Source of the DNA: Wenzhouxiangella sp. XN201
Lineage (GTDB): Bacteria; Pseudomonadota; Gammaproteobacteria; Xanthomonadales; Wenzhouxiangellaceae
Assembly: GCF_011008905.1 (NCBI RefSeq)
Contig: NZ_JAAIVI010000022.1
Span: 51,364 to 115,363 of the forward strand
DNA length: 64,000 nt
Direction: 5' to 3'
Shown here: piece by piece, positions 37,269-47,426 of the stretch
Layout: every line of letters starts with the position of its first letter
How positions within the stretch are numbered: position 1 is the first letter of the stretch
Notes under the pieces: model-generated
Told to the model about the DNA's origin: nothing
Databases searched by the model: none
The model's input: only the letters and a program-made list of their open reading frames with translations
Translations under genes and position numbers: made by a program

Positions 37269-38525
37269 ATGACCGACGCCCCCCTGCCCGTACTGTTCTC
37301 CCTGCTGGGCGTGCTGATCGTGCTCTCGGCCTTCTTTTCCGGATCCGAAACCGGCCTGGTGGCGCTCAACCGCTATCGCCTGCGCCACCACGCCAAGAAC
37401 GGCCTGCACGGGGCCAGGCTGGCGCAGCGCCTGCTGGCCAAGCCCGACCGCATGTTCGGCATCATTCTGCTGGGTAACAACCTGGTCAACATCATGGCCG
37501 CCTCGGTGGCCACGGTCATCGCCATTCAGGCGCTGGGCGAATCAGGCATCTGGGTATCGACCCTGGCAATGACCGTCGTCATTCTCATATTTGCCGAGGT
37601 GGCCCCGAAGACGCTGGCTGCACTCAACCCCGAGCGGGTCGCCTATCCGGCCAGCTACGTCCTCACGCCGCTGCTGAAAGTGCTCTATCCGGTGGTATGG
37701 CTGATCAACCTGGCTGCCGCGGCACTGCTGCGACCCTTCGGCGTACACAAGCTCACCAACGCCCAGGACTCGATCAGCCGCGAGGAACTCCGAACCCTGG
37801 TCAAGGAAGGCGGGCGCCACATCTCACTCGATCATCGCCAGATGCTGATCAACATTCTCGACCTGGAACACGGCACCGTCGACGATGTGATGGTTCCACG
37901 CCAGGACATCGTGGGCATCGATCTGGAAGTCGAATGGGACGAGATTCTGCAGAGCCTGGAAACCAGCATCTATACTCGAATGCCGGTGTGGCGCGGCGAT
38001 CTCGACGAGATGATCGGCCTGTTGCATATCCGCTCGGTTCTGCCCGGCCTGACCCAGGGGCGACTGGATCGCACAACGCTGGAGCGTGCCATACGCTCAC
38101 CCTATTTCGTGCCCGAAGGGACGCCGCTGACCCAGCAACTACTGGAATTTCAGACCCGCGAGCGACGGCTGGGCCTGGTCGTCGACGAGTACGGCGACAT
38201 CCAGGGTCTGATTACCCTGGACGACATCCTCGAGGAAATCGTGGGTGAATTCACCACCGAAGGCAGTACCCGGCAGCGCCTGGTCAGAAAGCTCGACAAC
38301 GGCGACTGGATCGTTGACGGCGCTGCCTCCTTGCGCATGCTCAATCGGCGCTATGACTGGCAACTGCCCACCAGTGGCGCCAAGACCCTCAATGGACTGG
38401 TGCTCGAGCATCTTGAATCCCTCCCCGACGGCCGTACCTGCCTGAGAATCGGCAAGCACATCCTCACCATCGTCGATATGGTCGACAAGCGGATCCGGAA
38501 AGTACAAGTTCGGCAAGTAAGTTAG
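37269..38525 (+). CDS. CNNM/CorC-type transporter (HlyC/CorC family, YfjD-like)
   Basis: The protein has 418 residues. The N-terminal CNNM/DUF21 domain with four hydrophobic helices (about 1-190) includes FFSGSETGLVALNRYRLR. Two CBS domains (about 205-330) contain DDVMVPRQDIVGID and RRLGLVVDEYGDIQGLITLDDILEEIVGE. The C-terminal CorC/HlyC domain has DNGDWIVDGAASLRMLNRR. It is linked to magnesium or cobalt efflux in relatives. It starts 4 bases after ypjD, and its stop overlaps the end of the convergent AsmA-like gene by 4 bases. Confidence 0.93.
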   Translation: MTDAPLPVLFSLLGVLIVLSAFFSGSETGLVALNRYRLRHHAKNGLHGARLAQRLLAKPDRMFGIILLGNNLVNIMAASVATVIAIQALGESGIWVSTLAMTVVILIFAEVAPKTLAALNPERVAYPASYVLTPLLKVLYPVVWLINLAAAALLRPFGVHKLTNAQDSISREELRTLVKEGGRHISLDHRQMLINILDLEHGTVDDVMVPRQDIVGIDLEVEWDEILQSLETSIYTRMPVWRGDLDEMIGLLHIRSVLPGLTQGRLDRTTLERAIRSPYFVPEGTPLTQQLLEFQTRERRLGLVVDEYGDIQGLITLDDILEEIVGEFTTEGSTRQRLVRKLDNGDWIVDGAASLRMLNRRYDWQLPTSGAKTLNGLVLEHLESLPDGRTCLRIGKHILTIVDMVDKRIRKVQVRQVS

Positions 38526-40549
38526 TCGCGGGTGGCCGCCACCAACTGCGCGACCACCAGCGGCCAGTCGACCAGGCGGCGGTGGCCGATGATATCCAGA
38601 CGCGGCAGGAGGCGTCCCTCGAGGATGTAATAGCCGCCGTTTGCATGCGCTGCCACGCCGTCCATGTGGCAGATGTTGCGATCGAGGCGGCAGGCAAGAC
38701 CGGCACGGCGATAGGGAAACTCGTCGAATATGCTCAACAGACTGGTACCCAGGGCTGCCGCGCTGCCGCCCAGGCGCGACAAATTTTCGACTGCTCTCTG
38801 ACTGATCCGCCGACTCGGCGCGTCCTCGTGGGTAAACAGGCGGGCATCCATGGCCGCTGGTTGCCAATCGAGCAGTCGAAGATCGCGCATCCAGCCCGAT
38901 AGCTGTCCTTCCATATGACCGAAATTGAATGCGCCGGTCAGCTGAGCAAGATCAAGCCGTTCGAATTCGACCTGGGCGGCCAGTGCCGGCAAACTTCCGA
39001 AGGGGCGTTCGATGACCAGGTCGCGCAGCCGGATGCCACCGGAGAACGCCTGCACGTCGATACCACCGGTAAAGGCAATGCGCTCGGCATCGAACTCGAT
39101 CCCCGGGAACCGTCCGGACAGGCTGCCGCCGAACTCCGGCAGGCCGAGCATTCGGGTCAGTTCGGTCAGCTCCAGCGGATCGATTCGGGCATCGAGCATG
39201 ATCGCCGGCCGCGGTGACTCACCGGTCCGGAGCGCCATGGACTCGATGACCACCCCGCCGTCGAGCAAGGGCAGCACCAGCGGCTCACTCAACTGCCAGT
39301 CGCCGGCCTGCGCTGCGGCCTGCAGCGTCGACGGCCCGAACGCCAGCCGGAACAATTCCAGGCCCTGCCATTCGATCTCCGCTTGCTGGCGGTCGGGCCG
39401 GGACTCGACCCGGCCATTTACGCCGTTGATGGCAAACCGCCCTCGGTCGTCCTCGAGCTCGAGCGATTCGAAGTCCAGCGCGTATAGGGGCGGCTGACCG
39501 CGCTGCCAGTCCAGTGATGCAGCAACTCGACCCTGCGTCTCCAGGCCGGCGACTCCATAGAGCCCGGCCAGTCCCTCGCCCCAGCGCACGAAGGCGGCCG
39601 GAAAGTTCAGGTTCACCGAATCGATGACCAGGCGCTCCAGCCGCCGGTCCTGCGCTGCCGGCGCCAGTTCGAAACCGCCTTCGGCAGTCAATGCCCCGCT
39701 GTCGTCGAGCTTGAACCGTGTGACGACCAGTGCGCCATCCGCCTGCAATCGGCCGGACATGTAGACATTCACGGCCTGATCCGGCTCGGGGACATACAGG
39801 GCTCCGGCCAGCAATTCGCCCGCCTGCTGCGCCAGCTCGAAGGAAAACGAGGCCGGGCTGTCAGAACCCGGTGGCATGTATTCGCCACCAAGCGTCAGCG
39901 CCAGTCCGGCGCCGGCAAAACGGCCGTCCGGACTGTCAAATCCGCCTCCGGTCAAGGTCAGCGCCAGTTCGAGTGCGCGGCCGTTCCACTCGATCGTGCC
40001 GTCGACCTGGCCCTCGATCGCGCCACTCCAGAACGCCTCGACCAGCGCTTCGGGCAGCGTGGCCAGATCGAGTCCATCGAGTTCGACCCGGGCGGTCGCG
40101 GCCTGCCCCGCATCCGCCCAGGGGACCACCAGGCGCGCCTGACCGTCGAACAGATCAATGCCGATACCCTGCCGCCCGGACGGTGCAAACAGACGGCCCG
40201 CCAGCGCCGTTTCCTGTCCCTCTGGGCGCCATTCGAACCGGCCCTGTCCGCACCAGGGTCGAGCCTGCCGCAAACCGCCCTGCTCACAGGTCACCATCAA
40301 GCTGCCCTGAAGGCCCGGCAGATCCATGCCCTGCAATTCGAGCTGCCAGCTCCCGTCGCCGTTCGATTGCGGCTCGAAGACCAGGCGGACGACATCCCAG
40401 GCCAGCGGACCCGACTGCCCCGGGCCACTCTCGAGCACAAGCCGTTCCTCGGCCGCGGTGTTCAGGCAGAGCAGCGCCAACAGCCCGATCAGGGCGGTTT
40501 TTCCCGCCGGATGGCTCGGGTATGATGACTGCCATGCCGTCTCAGTCAT
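38522..40549 (-). CDS. Exported AsmA/YdbH-like protein, function unknown
   Basis: The protein has 675 residues. A hydrophobic segment (about 19-32) ends near NTAAEE and looks like a signal peptide with a long N-region. The rest is a repetitive beta-rich sequence with alternating polar and hydrophobic residues (for example RVELDGLDLATLPEAL and DGGVVIESMALRTGE), as in AsmA/TamB/YdbH bridge-like lipid-transport proteins. Two cysteines occur near the C-terminus (CRLDRNIC). No domain is certain. Its start overlaps the divergent REC-Hpt gene by up to 28 bases. A periplasmic location is inferred. Confidence 0.7.
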   Translation of the reverse strand: MTETAWQSSYPSHPAGKTALIGLLALLCLNTAAEERLVLESGPGQSGPLAWDVVRLVFEPQSNGDGSWQLELQGMDLPGLQGSLMVTCEQGGLRQARPWCGQGRFEWRPEGQETALAGRLFAPSGRQGIGIDLFDGQARLVVPWADAGQAATARVELDGLDLATLPEALVEAFWSGAIEGQVDGTIEWNGRALELALTLTGGGFDSPDGRFAGAGLALTLGGEYMPPGSDSPASFSFELAQQAGELLAGALYVPEPDQAVNVYMSGRLQADGALVVTRFKLDDSGALTAEGGFELAPAAQDRRLERLVIDSVNLNFPAAFVRWGEGLAGLYGVAGLETQGRVAASLDWQRGQPPLYALDFESLELEDDRGRFAINGVNGRVESRPDRQQAEIEWQGLELFRLAFGPSTLQAAAQAGDWQLSEPLVLPLLDGGVVIESMALRTGESPRPAIMLDARIDPLELTELTRMLGLPEFGGSLSGRFPGIEFDAERIAFTGGIDVQAFSGGIRLRDLVIERPFGSLPALAAQVEFERLDLAQLTGAFNFGHMEGQLSGWMRDLRLLDWQPAAMDARLFTHEDAPSRRISQRAVENLSRLGGSAAALGTSLLSIFDEFPYRRAGLACRLDRNICHMDGVAAHANGGYYILEGRLLPRLDIIGHRRLVDWPLVVAQLVAATRD

Positions 40550-41304
40550 CGCGTTATTCGCTCGATTCCCTGCGGGTTCTGGTGGTCGACGACCACCGCA
40601 TCAACCGGGAATTTCTCAGTACCGGCCTGGGCCGTATCGTCGCCCAGGTCACCCTGGCCGAGGACGGCCACCAGGCAATCGAACGCTGCCGCAACGAGGA
40701 CTTCGATGTCATTCTCATGGACCTGCACATGCCGCGATTGGACGGACTGGCCACCGCCAACAGGATACGCGAACTCGACAATCATTCTGCCCACGCTCAG
40801 ATGGTGGCCCTGACCGCCGACGCCCGGCCGGAAGAAAGGCTGCGTCTGCTCGATGCCGGCTTCGACGATTATCTCAACAAGCCGATCACCATTCCCGACC
40901 TGGTCGAAGCCATCGAGGACCTGTTCAACCCGCACGGCAGGAAGGATCCGAGAGAACGACAGCCGGCAGCGCCGACGCAACTCTTCGACCGCGCACGGGC
41001 CATGGCGGCCGCCAACGACGATGCCGACCTCGCCGCCCGTCTGCAGGACATGCTCTCGCGCGAGCTCGATGAAAAACTGCCGTTGCTCGATCGGCTGATC
41101 GGCAACGGCGAGTATGAACAGGCAGCCGAACTGCTGCATCAGTGGGCCGGTGCCGGCGGATACGCGGGTGCCATGCGCATGACCCAGGCCTGCCAGATGC
41201 TGCGTCAGCGCCTGCTTTCAGAACTGGACAGCTCGCCGGGCACGACTTACCTCAACTTCCTGCGCATCGCACACGCCACGCGCCAGACCCTGCGCCACCT
41301 TTAA
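40522..41304 (+). CDS. Response regulator with REC and Hpt domains
   Basis: The protein has 260 residues. The receiver domain (about 17-135) has the acidic pair in VLVVDDHRINREF, the phospho-acceptor aspartate in VILMDLHMPRLDG, a threonine in VALTADARPE and the lysine in YLNKPI. A C-terminal histidine phosphotransfer domain (about 160-255) has its candidate histidine in LLHQWAGAGGYAGA. This layout resembles the output half of a hybrid kinase such as BarA or ArcB, but it is free-standing and no kinase gene is adjacent. The starts 40522, 40525 and 40534 are all possible, and all lie within the start of the divergent AsmA-like gene. Confidence 0.88.
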   Translation: MMTAMPSQSSRYSLDSLRVLVVDDHRINREFLSTGLGRIVAQVTLAEDGHQAIERCRNEDFDVILMDLHMPRLDGLATANRIRELDNHSAHAQMVALTADARPEERLRLLDAGFDDYLNKPITIPDLVEAIEDLFNPHGRKDPRERQPAAPTQLFDRARAMAAANDDADLAARLQDMLSRELDEKLPLLDRLIGNGEYEQAAELLHQWAGAGGYAGAMRMTQACQMLRQRLLSELDSSPGTTYLNFLRIAHATRQTLRHL

Positions 41305-41335
41305 GGAGCCCTTAGGGGCGCCTAATCCACGGCCA

Positions 41336-42058
41336 TCAGGCGCTGGCAATCAAACGCCGCATTTCGGCGACGGCCGGACCCAGACCGCTGAACACGGCCC
41401 GCGACACGATGGCGTGACCGATATTGAACTCAGCAATACCCTCGATCGCCGCCACAGCCCGGATATTGTGGTAATTCAGCCCATGACCGGCGTTGACGAC
41501 GAGGCCCAGCTTGCGCCCGAGGGCCACCGCCTGGCGCAACCTGGACAGTTCCTCGGCGGCCCGGCCTCCGCGCGCTTCGGCATAGGCGCCGGTATGCAAT
41601 TCGATCACCGGCGCTCCGACTTCCACGGCCCGTTCGATCTGTGCCGGGTCCGGGTCGATGAACAAGCTGGCGCGGATGCCGGCCTCCGCCAGCGCGCGGC
41701 AGGCATCACTGATGCGCTCACCCCCGGCGACGACATCCAGGCCGCCTTCGGTGGTCAGCTCTTCACGCCGCTCGGGAACCAGACAGACGTCCGCGGGCCC
41801 GACATCGATCGCAATTGCAAGCATCTCGTCGGTTACGGCCGACTCGAGATTCATGCGGGTGCCGATGGTTTCGGACAGCAGGCGCACATCGGCATCCTGG
41901 ATATGACGTCGGTCCTCACGCAGGTGGATGGTTATGGAATCGGCGCCAGCCTGCTCGGCCAACAGGGCTGCGTGAACCACCGAGGGTTCGTGCCCCCGGC
42001 GCGCCTGGCGCAATGTGGCGACATGATCGATATTGACGCCCAGCAAGGCTGCACTCAT
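41336..42058 (-). CDS. pdxJ: Pyridoxine 5'-phosphate synthase
   Basis: The 240-residue TIM-barrel protein opens [21 protein letters not shown], and the family's active-site histidines follow in [23 protein letters not shown] and [12 protein letters not shown] form the phosphate-binding end. It condenses 3-amino-2-oxopropyl phosphate with deoxyxylulose 5-phosphate in vitamin B6 synthesis. It overlaps recO by 4 bases and is the last gene of the block beginning with rpoE or lepA, the conserved rnc-era-recO-pdxJ order. Confidence 0.96.
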   Translation of the reverse strand: MSAALLGVNIDHVATLRQARRGHEPSVVHAALLAEQAGADSITIHLREDRRHIQDADVRLLSETIGTRMNLESAVTDEMLAIAIDVGPADVCLVPERREELTTEGGLDVVAGGERISDACRALAEAGIRASLFIDPDPAQIERAVEVGAPVIELHTGAYAEARGGRAAEELSRLRQAVALGRKLGLVVNAGHGLNYHNIRAVAAIEGIAEFNIGHAIVSRAVFSGLGPAVAEMRRLIASA

Positions 42059-42795
42059 GAATTGCTTCCTGCTTTGATGTGCGCTCGGGTACCGGCCAGC
42101 AAGCGCCGCGATGCCAGCTCGCGACCACCAAGCTGCTGATCGATCAGCGTACGCATGATCTCGCGCATTTCACGCGCTTCATCGCGGTTCTCCGTAAAGC
42201 CGCACGCCAGGGCGCGGATTGACGCACCGTGCCAGCCGCCCGAACCGGGCGGATCCGCGGCCACGAAACCGACTTCCGACTCGAGATGATACCTGCCGCC
42301 GGAATCGATGGGTTCACCACTGAGCGCATCGGCGTCCAGATCGGGCGCCACGCCCATGCCGGTCAGCAGGGCCAGTTCAAAGCGGCGCAGGAGCATGGAC
42401 TGCGCCATTAACTGCTCGTTCAGACCCGCCAGAAGCACGCTGTAGGCGTCGAACACTTCCGGATGGGGGTCGTCCCGGCCCAGCAGACGTAGCAGAAGTT
42501 CATTGGCATACAGACCGCAATACAGCGCCCGTCCGCTCAGCGCATGGCGTGCACCGGCCGGCTCCAGCGCGGTCAGGGTACCCATCTCGCCGCGCCGCGA
42601 CCAGCCGGCCTGCAGGGGAATGAAGGGCTCGGCCAGGCCGCGCCAGCCCGAACGGGCCGATCGCGCGGCACGCGCCACCAGCCCCACACGCCCGTACTCG
42701 CGGGCGAAAAACTCGATCAGGAGGCTGGACTCGCGCCAGGGACGACGATGCACGATCCAGCCCGCTTGCGGCTCGATTCGCGACACCGGGGTCAA
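42055..42795 (-). CDS. recO: DNA repair protein RecO
   Basis: The 246-residue protein has an N-terminal OB fold (about 10-85, with [25 protein letters not shown] and [14 protein letters not shown]). The helical C-terminal domain contains [23 protein letters not shown]. It loads RecA on gaps with RecR by displacing SSB. It overlaps both era (42792-42795) and pdxJ (42055-42058) through ATGA-type junctions, so the three genes are translationally coupled. Confidence 0.94.
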   Translation of the reverse strand: MTPVSRIEPQAGWIVHRRPWRESSLLIEFFAREYGRVGLVARAARSARSGWRGLAEPFIPLQAGWSRRGEMGTLTALEPAGARHALSGRALYCGLYANELLLRLLGRDDPHPEVFDAYSVLLAGLNEQLMAQSMLLRRFELALLTGMGVAPDLDADALSGEPIDSGGRYHLESEVGFVAADPPGSGGWHGASIRALACGFTENRDEAREMREIMRTLIDQQLGGRELASRRLLAGTRAHIKAGSNS

Positions 42796-43688
42796 AGATC
42801 CCGGCTGTAGCCAAGCTCGTCGAGAGCGCCCTCGTCATCCATCCAGTCCGCGCGGGTCGTGACATGCAGTTCGAGATGCACACGCTCGCCGAACAGTTCA
42901 GCCATCTGGTGCCGGGCACGGCTGCCCACACGCTTGAGCACCTGTCCCTGGCGGCCGATGACCATGCCCTTGTGGCGATCACTGGCAACCAGGATCAGGG
43001 CGTCGATCTCCAGTCGCCTGGCGGTTCGCTCGAAGCGCTCGATGACGACCGTCACACCGTATGGAATTTCCTGGTGGAGTTGCAGCATGAGCTGTTCGCG
43101 AACCAGTTCGGCAGCGAGAAAGCGCTCGGAACGATCGGTGAACAGCTCGGCCTCGAATAGCGGTTCACGTTCGGGCAGATGCCGGAAGACTTCCTCGAGC
43201 AGGTCGTCGAGCCCGTCCCCCTTGGTCGCTGACAGGTAAACCGTCGCGTCGAAATCGACCTCGGCCGTCAGTTCGGCGGTTCGCGCCAGCAGTTCGGCCC
43301 GATCCGATAACAGATCGATCTTGTTGAAAGCAAGGATTCGCGGCACGTCGAGCTGCCCCATCAGGTCGAGCACCAGGCGATCCTCGTCGGTGATGCGGCG
43401 GGCGTCAATCAACATCACCGCCACATCCACGCCGTGGCGGGTGTCGGCGGCAATCCGGTTGAGCCGGCGATTGAGTGCATGGTTACGGCGACGATGGATA
43501 CCCGGCGTATCGACGAACACCGCTTGGCCTTCCGGGCGGGTGACGATACCGGTAATGCGGTGGCGGGTGGTCTGGGGTTTGTGGGTCACGATTGCCAGGT
43601 GTTCGCCGACCAGGGCATTGAGCAGAGTCGACTTGCCGGCGTTGGGCCGCCCCAGCAGCGCCACGTATCCGCTGTGATGTGCCGTCAT
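42792..43688 (-). CDS. era: GTPase Era
   Basis: The protein has 298 residues. The G domain has GRPNAGKST (about 12-20), DTPGIHRRR and FNKIDLL. The C-terminal KH domain has KGMVIGRQGQVLKRVGSRAR for binding the 3' end of 16S rRNA. It acts in 30S subunit maturation at the membrane and ribosome. The ATG at 43688 gives the normal family start. The frame extends another 54 codons upstream into rnc but without homology. rnc lies 11 bases upstream and recO overlaps downstream. Confidence 0.97.
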   Translation of the reverse strand: MTAHHSGYVALLGRPNAGKSTLLNALVGEHLAIVTHKPQTTRHRITGIVTRPEGQAVFVDTPGIHRRRNHALNRRLNRIAADTRHGVDVAVMLIDARRITDEDRLVLDLMGQLDVPRILAFNKIDLLSDRAELLARTAELTAEVDFDATVYLSATKGDGLDDLLEEVFRHLPEREPLFEAELFTDRSERFLAAELVREQLMLQLHQEIPYGVTVVIERFERTARRLEIDALILVASDRHKGMVIGRQGQVLKRVGSRARHQMAELFGERVHLELHVTTRADWMDDEGALDELGYSRDL

Positions 43689-43699
43689 GATTTCGCGCC

Positions 43700-44428
43700 T
43701 CAGTCCTGCTGTCCGGATGCGGCCGAAACGGTCCGCGTAGCGAATACCTGCTGCAGTTGCTCGTGCATCAGGCGCGCGGCGGCCTGCTCGGCCTTGCGCC
43801 GGCTGGCCGCCTCGGCCCGGACCGGTTCGACCAGGTCTCCTGCCCGGCACTCGACCTCGAATTGCTTGGCATGGTCGGCACCGGACTCGGCAATCACCTC
43901 GTACTCAGGCAGTTCGTGGCCGCGCCCCTGCAGTAACTCCTGCAGGCGCGTCTTGGGATCCTTGAGGCTGTCGGCATCCGGCAGCTCGCGCAAGCGCTTG
44001 TCGAATAGCTGGTGTATAACCCGCCGGGTCGCTTCCAGGCCTCCGTCAAGATAAATCGCACCAATCAAGGCTTCGACCGCGTCAGCCAGAATGGACCCGC
44101 GCAGAAAACCGCCGCTCTTGAGTTCGCCGGCACCGAGGCGCAGGTGACTGCCGAGATCGAGTTCGCGCGCGATCTGGGCGAGCGTCACGTCCCGCACCAG
44201 GCGCGAGCGGAGCCGGCTGAGATCGCCTTCGGGAGCATGCGGCCACTCGTGAAACAGTCGTTCGGAAATCACCATGCTGAGCAGGCTGTCGCCGAGAAAT
44301 TCGAGTCGCTCGTAGTGCCCGGGGCCATGGCTGCGATGCGTCAGCGCGCGCTCGAGCAGCCCGACATCACTGAACCGGTAATCGATACCGGGAAGCTGTC
44401 CGCCTTCAGTTCCGGAGCTGCTCGACAC
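43700..44428 (-). CDS. rnc: Ribonuclease III
   Basis: The 242-residue protein has the RNase III signature ERLEFLGDSLLS (about 40-51) and the second acidic cluster ILADAVEALIGAIYLDGG in the nuclease domain. A C-terminal double-stranded RNA-binding domain follows (about 158-230, starting DPKTRLQELLQGRGHELPEYEV). It processes rRNA precursors and structured mRNAs. Its start overlaps the end of the DUF4845 gene by 23 bases. Era follows after 11 bases, in the order conserved from E. coli to pseudomonads. Confidence 0.96.
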   Translation of the reverse strand: MSSSSGTEGGQLPGIDYRFSDVGLLERALTHRSHGPGHYERLEFLGDSLLSMVISERLFHEWPHAPEGDLSRLRSRLVRDVTLAQIARELDLGSHLRLGAGELKSGGFLRGSILADAVEALIGAIYLDGGLEATRRVIHQLFDKRLRELPDADSLKDPKTRLQELLQGRGHELPEYEVIAESGADHAKQFEVECRAGDLVEPVRAEAASRRKAEQAAARLMHEQLQQVFATRTVSAASGQQD

Positions 44429-44774
44429 GATTGAACCGGACGATCACGTCGATGTTGGCCATCAGATGCCGTTCGACCTGGTACTCGACCACCAGGCTGA
44501 CGCCGTCGCCCTGGACCACACGGACGTGCTCCGGCTGAACGTGATCGACGTAGGACACATCCAGTCGCCGTAGCAGGTCGCGGCGGATGGTATTGGGCGG
44601 CTTTTCGGCTGCGCCGGGCTCGGACGCAATGGCCTTGACCTCGCTGACTACCGACATGTGATTGAGGTAGATCGGCACCAGCTTGATACCGATGAACGTA
44701 AAGAACAGAACGAGAATGAGAATGAAGATGAAGCCAAGCAGGCTTAATCCGCGCTGGTGAGTCATCGATGTCAT
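44406..44774 (-). CDS. DUF4845 family membrane protein
   Basis: The 122-residue protein has one N-terminal membrane helix (LSLLGFIFILILVLFFTFIG) after the short MTSMTHQRG. A small periplasmic domain follows with LVPIYLNHMSVVSEVKAIAS and LVVEYQVERHLMANIDVIVRF. The family is regularly encoded between lepB and rnc in gammaproteobacteria, as here, but its function is unknown. The prepilin-like start (G-L-S-L-L-G-F) is worth noting, but glutamate at +5 is missing. The ATG at 44774 is preferred, with GAGGGAC upstream. Confidence 0.88.
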   Translation of the reverse strand: MTSMTHQRGLSLLGFIFILILVLFFTFIGIKLVPIYLNHMSVVSEVKAIASEPGAAEKPPNTIRRDLLRRLDVSYVDHVQPEHVRVVQGDGVSLVVEYQVERHLMANIDVIVRFNRVEQLRN

Positions 44775-44808
44775 CGTTGCAGGTCCCTCTGGTTTCACCT
44801 TCCCCCTG

Positions 44809-45591
44809 TCATTGGATTTTATCACCGATTCTGGAGAAATCGACACAGCCGCGGGAACAATCCCAGTGCATCCAGATGCGCACCGCCTTGCCGACCAGGT
44901 TTTCTTCCGGCACAAAGCCCCAGGCGCGACTATCGAGCGACTGATCGCGGTTGTCACCCATGACGAAATACTGGCCTTCGGGCACGGTCACCGATTCCAC
45001 GCGTCCATTCGGTCGCTCGGGATAGACGACAATGCGGTGCGACTCATCGTCAAAGTATTCCAGCAGCTCAACCGGATTGCGGCCGGGTACGTTGCGGTTC
45101 AGTCCCTTGCCGACCCACGAACCGACCACTTCCTGTTCGACTTTCTCGCCGTTGACGAAAAGCTGCTTGTCGCGGTAGCTGATCGTGTCGCCGGGCAGAC
45201 CGACAACGCGCTTGATGTAATTGACCCGTTCGTCCTCCGGAAAGCGGAACACGATGATATCGCCACGTTCCGGATCGTCGATCGGGATCACCTTCGAATT
45301 GAGGACCGGAAGGCGCAGTCCGTAGGCGTACTTGTTGACGACGATGAAATCCCCGATCCACAGCGTCGGAATCATCGAGCCCGAAGGAATCTTGAAGGGC
45401 TCGAACAGGAAGGATCGGAAGACCAGCACCAGCAACAGGACCGGAAACAGCGATCCAAGCGTCTCCGTGGTCTTGCGAACGCCGCCTCCCTGCTCCGGAC
45501 CGCGCTTGCGAAAAACCAGTCGCTCGATCAGCCAGAACACGAAAGTGACTAGCGTCAGTAAGGTCAGGATCAGGGCAAAATCCATATGCAT
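44809..45591 (-). CDS. lepB: Signal peptidase I
   Basis: The 260-residue inner-membrane protease has hydrophobic segments at about 4-22 and 48-64. The catalytic serine is in FKIPSGSMIPTLWIGDFI and the general-base lysine in NYIKRVVGLPGDTISY. The conserved GDNRDQSLDSRAWGFVPEENLVGKA is present. It removes signal peptides from proteins exported by Sec and Tat. It follows lepA by 4 bases, the usual pairing, and precedes the DUF4845 gene. Confidence 0.97.
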   Translation of the reverse strand: MHMDFALILTLLTLVTFVFWLIERLVFRKRGPEQGGGVRKTTETLGSLFPVLLLVLVFRSFLFEPFKIPSGSMIPTLWIGDFIVVNKYAYGLRLPVLNSKVIPIDDPERGDIIVFRFPEDERVNYIKRVVGLPGDTISYRDKQLFVNGEKVEQEVVGSWVGKGLNRNVPGRNPVELLEYFDDESHRIVVYPERPNGRVESVTVPEGQYFVMGDNRDQSLDSRAWGFVPEENLVGKAVRIWMHWDCSRGCVDFSRIGDKIQ

Positions 45592-45595
45592 GCTG

Positions 45596-47401
45596 CTATT
45601 TCTCCTGGTCGTTGCGCAGAACGGCCAGAAAGGCTTCCTGCGGAATCTCGATCTTACCGACCTGCTTCATGCGCCGCTTGCCGGCCTTCTGCTTTTCCAG
45701 CAGCTTGCGCTTGCGGCTCACGTCGCCACCGTAGCACTTGGCCGTTACATTCTTGCGATAAGCCTTGACGGTTGACCGGGCAATGATATGCGAACCAATG
45801 GCGGCCTGAATGGCAACGTCGAACATCTGGCGCGGAATCAGCTCGCGCATGCGTTCGGCCAGTTCGCGACCGCGCCGTTCGGAATAGTCGCGATGCACGA
45901 TCGTCGACAGGGCATCGACACGCTCGCCGTTGATCAATAGATCAAGGCGCACGAAAGGACCCGCCTCGAACTTGAGGAAATCATACTCGAACGAGGCATA
46001 GCCGCGGCTGACCGATTTGAGCCGGTCGAAAAAATCCATCACCACTTCGGACATCGGAAGGGCGTAGGTCAGCCGGACCTGCCCGCCGATAAAGCGCATG
46101 TCCCGCTGGACCCCACGCTTCTCCTCGCACAGGCCGATCACGCCGCCAACATAATCCTGCGGCACGAGAATGTTGGCCAGAATGACCGGCTCGCGCACCT
46201 CGGCAATCTTGTTGGCCGGCGGCAGGCCGGACGGGTTGTCGAGCGAGATGATCTCGCCGTCGGTCATGGCCAGCTCGTAGATGACCGTGGGTGCAGTGGT
46301 GATCAGGTCGAGATCGTATTCGCGCTCGAGCCGTTCCTGCACGATCTCCATGTGCAGCATGCCCAGGAAACCGCAGCGGAAGCCGAAACCCAGGGCCATC
46401 GAGGTCTCGGGTTCGAACTGCAGCGCCGAGTCATTGAGCTGCAGCTTGTCGAGAGCCTCGCGCAGGTCGGTGTAGTCGCTGGCATCGATCGGGAAGATGC
46501 CGGCGAACACGCGCGGCTTGAGCGGCTTGAAGCCCGGAAGCGGTTTGTCGGCCGGCGTCTTCGCACTGGTAATGGTGTCGCCCACCGGCGCGCCGTGAAC
46601 TTCCTTGATGCCCGCCGAGACAAAACCGACCTGGCCGCAGCCGAGGGTATCGCGCGGCGTGCGCTTGGGCGCGAAAAACCCGATCTGGTCGGCCTGGTGT
46701 TCCTCGCCCAGGGACATCACGCGGATCTTCTCGCCCTTCTTCAGCCGGCCTTCCTTGATTCGGACCAGGGAATTGACGCCCAGGTAGTTATCGAACCAGG
46801 AGTCGATGATCAATGCCTTCAGAGGCGCATCCGAATGATCTTCCGGAGGCGGGATGCGGGCAATCAGGGCTTCGAGCACCTCGTGCACGCCTTCACCCGA
46901 CTTGGCACTGACCAGCAGGGCATCACTGGCGTCGATTCCGATGATGTCCTCGATCTGATGCCTGACTCGCTCCGGGTCGGCCGCCGGCAGGTCGATCTTG
47001 TTGATCACCGGGATGACCTCGAGGCCCTGCTCTACGGCGGTGTAGCAGTTGGCCACACTCTGCGCTTCCACGCCCTGGGCGGCATCGACAACCAGTAGTG
47101 CGCCCTCGCAGGCAGCCAGCGAGCGTGACACCTCGTAGGAGAAATCGACATGGCCGGGCGTGTCAATGAAATTGAGCTGGTAGGTCTGGCCGTCGTCGGC
47201 ACGGTAATCAAGCGTCACACTCTGGGCCTTGATGGTGATACCGCGCTCGCGCTCGAGGTCCATGGAATCGAGCACCTGTTCGGCCATCTCGCGCTCGGTC
47301 AGGCCCTCACAGGCCTGGATAAAGCGATCGGCCAGGGTCGACTTGCCGTGGTCCACGTGGGCGATGATCGAGAAATTGCGGATGCGGCGGGTATCGGTCA
47401 T
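45596..47401 (-). CDS. lepA: Elongation factor 4 (LepA)
   Basis: The 601-residue translational GTPase has G1 AHVDHGKST, switch [10 protein letters not shown] and NKIDLP. The EF-G-like domains and the LepA-specific C-terminal domain ([35 protein letters not shown]) are all present. It acts in ribosome assembly or translation under stress. I prefer the ATG at 47401. A TTG two codons upstream (47407) is the alternative, and neither has a clear Shine-Dalgarno. Confidence 0.97.
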   Translation of the reverse strand: MTDTRRIRNFSIIAHVDHGKSTLADRFIQACEGLTEREMAEQVLDSMDLERERGITIKAQSVTLDYRADDGQTYQLNFIDTPGHVDFSYEVSRSLAACEGALLVVDAAQGVEAQSVANCYTAVEQGLEVIPVINKIDLPAADPERVRHQIEDIIGIDASDALLVSAKSGEGVHEVLEALIARIPPPEDHSDAPLKALIIDSWFDNYLGVNSLVRIKEGRLKKGEKIRVMSLGEEHQADQIGFFAPKRTPRDTLGCGQVGFVSAGIKEVHGAPVGDTITSAKTPADKPLPGFKPLKPRVFAGIFPIDASDYTDLREALDKLQLNDSALQFEPETSMALGFGFRCGFLGMLHMEIVQERLEREYDLDLITTAPTVIYELAMTDGEIISLDNPSGLPPANKIAEVREPVILANILVPQDYVGGVIGLCEEKRGVQRDMRFIGGQVRLTYALPMSEVVMDFFDRLKSVSRGYASFEYDFLKFEAGPFVRLDLLINGERVDALSTIVHRDYSERRGRELAERMRELIPRQMFDVAIQAAIGSHIIARSTVKAYRKNVTAKCYGGDVSRKRKLLEKQKAGKRRMKQVGKIEIPQEAFLAVLRNDQEK

Positions 47402-47426
47402 GGACAACTGGCTGTGAGTGAATCAG

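Noticed and set aside
44406..44774. DUF4845 protein as a type IV prepilin
   Set aside because: The G-L-S-L-L-G-F start resembles a prepilin, but glutamate at position +5 is missing and the family is a conserved lepB-rnc neighbour.
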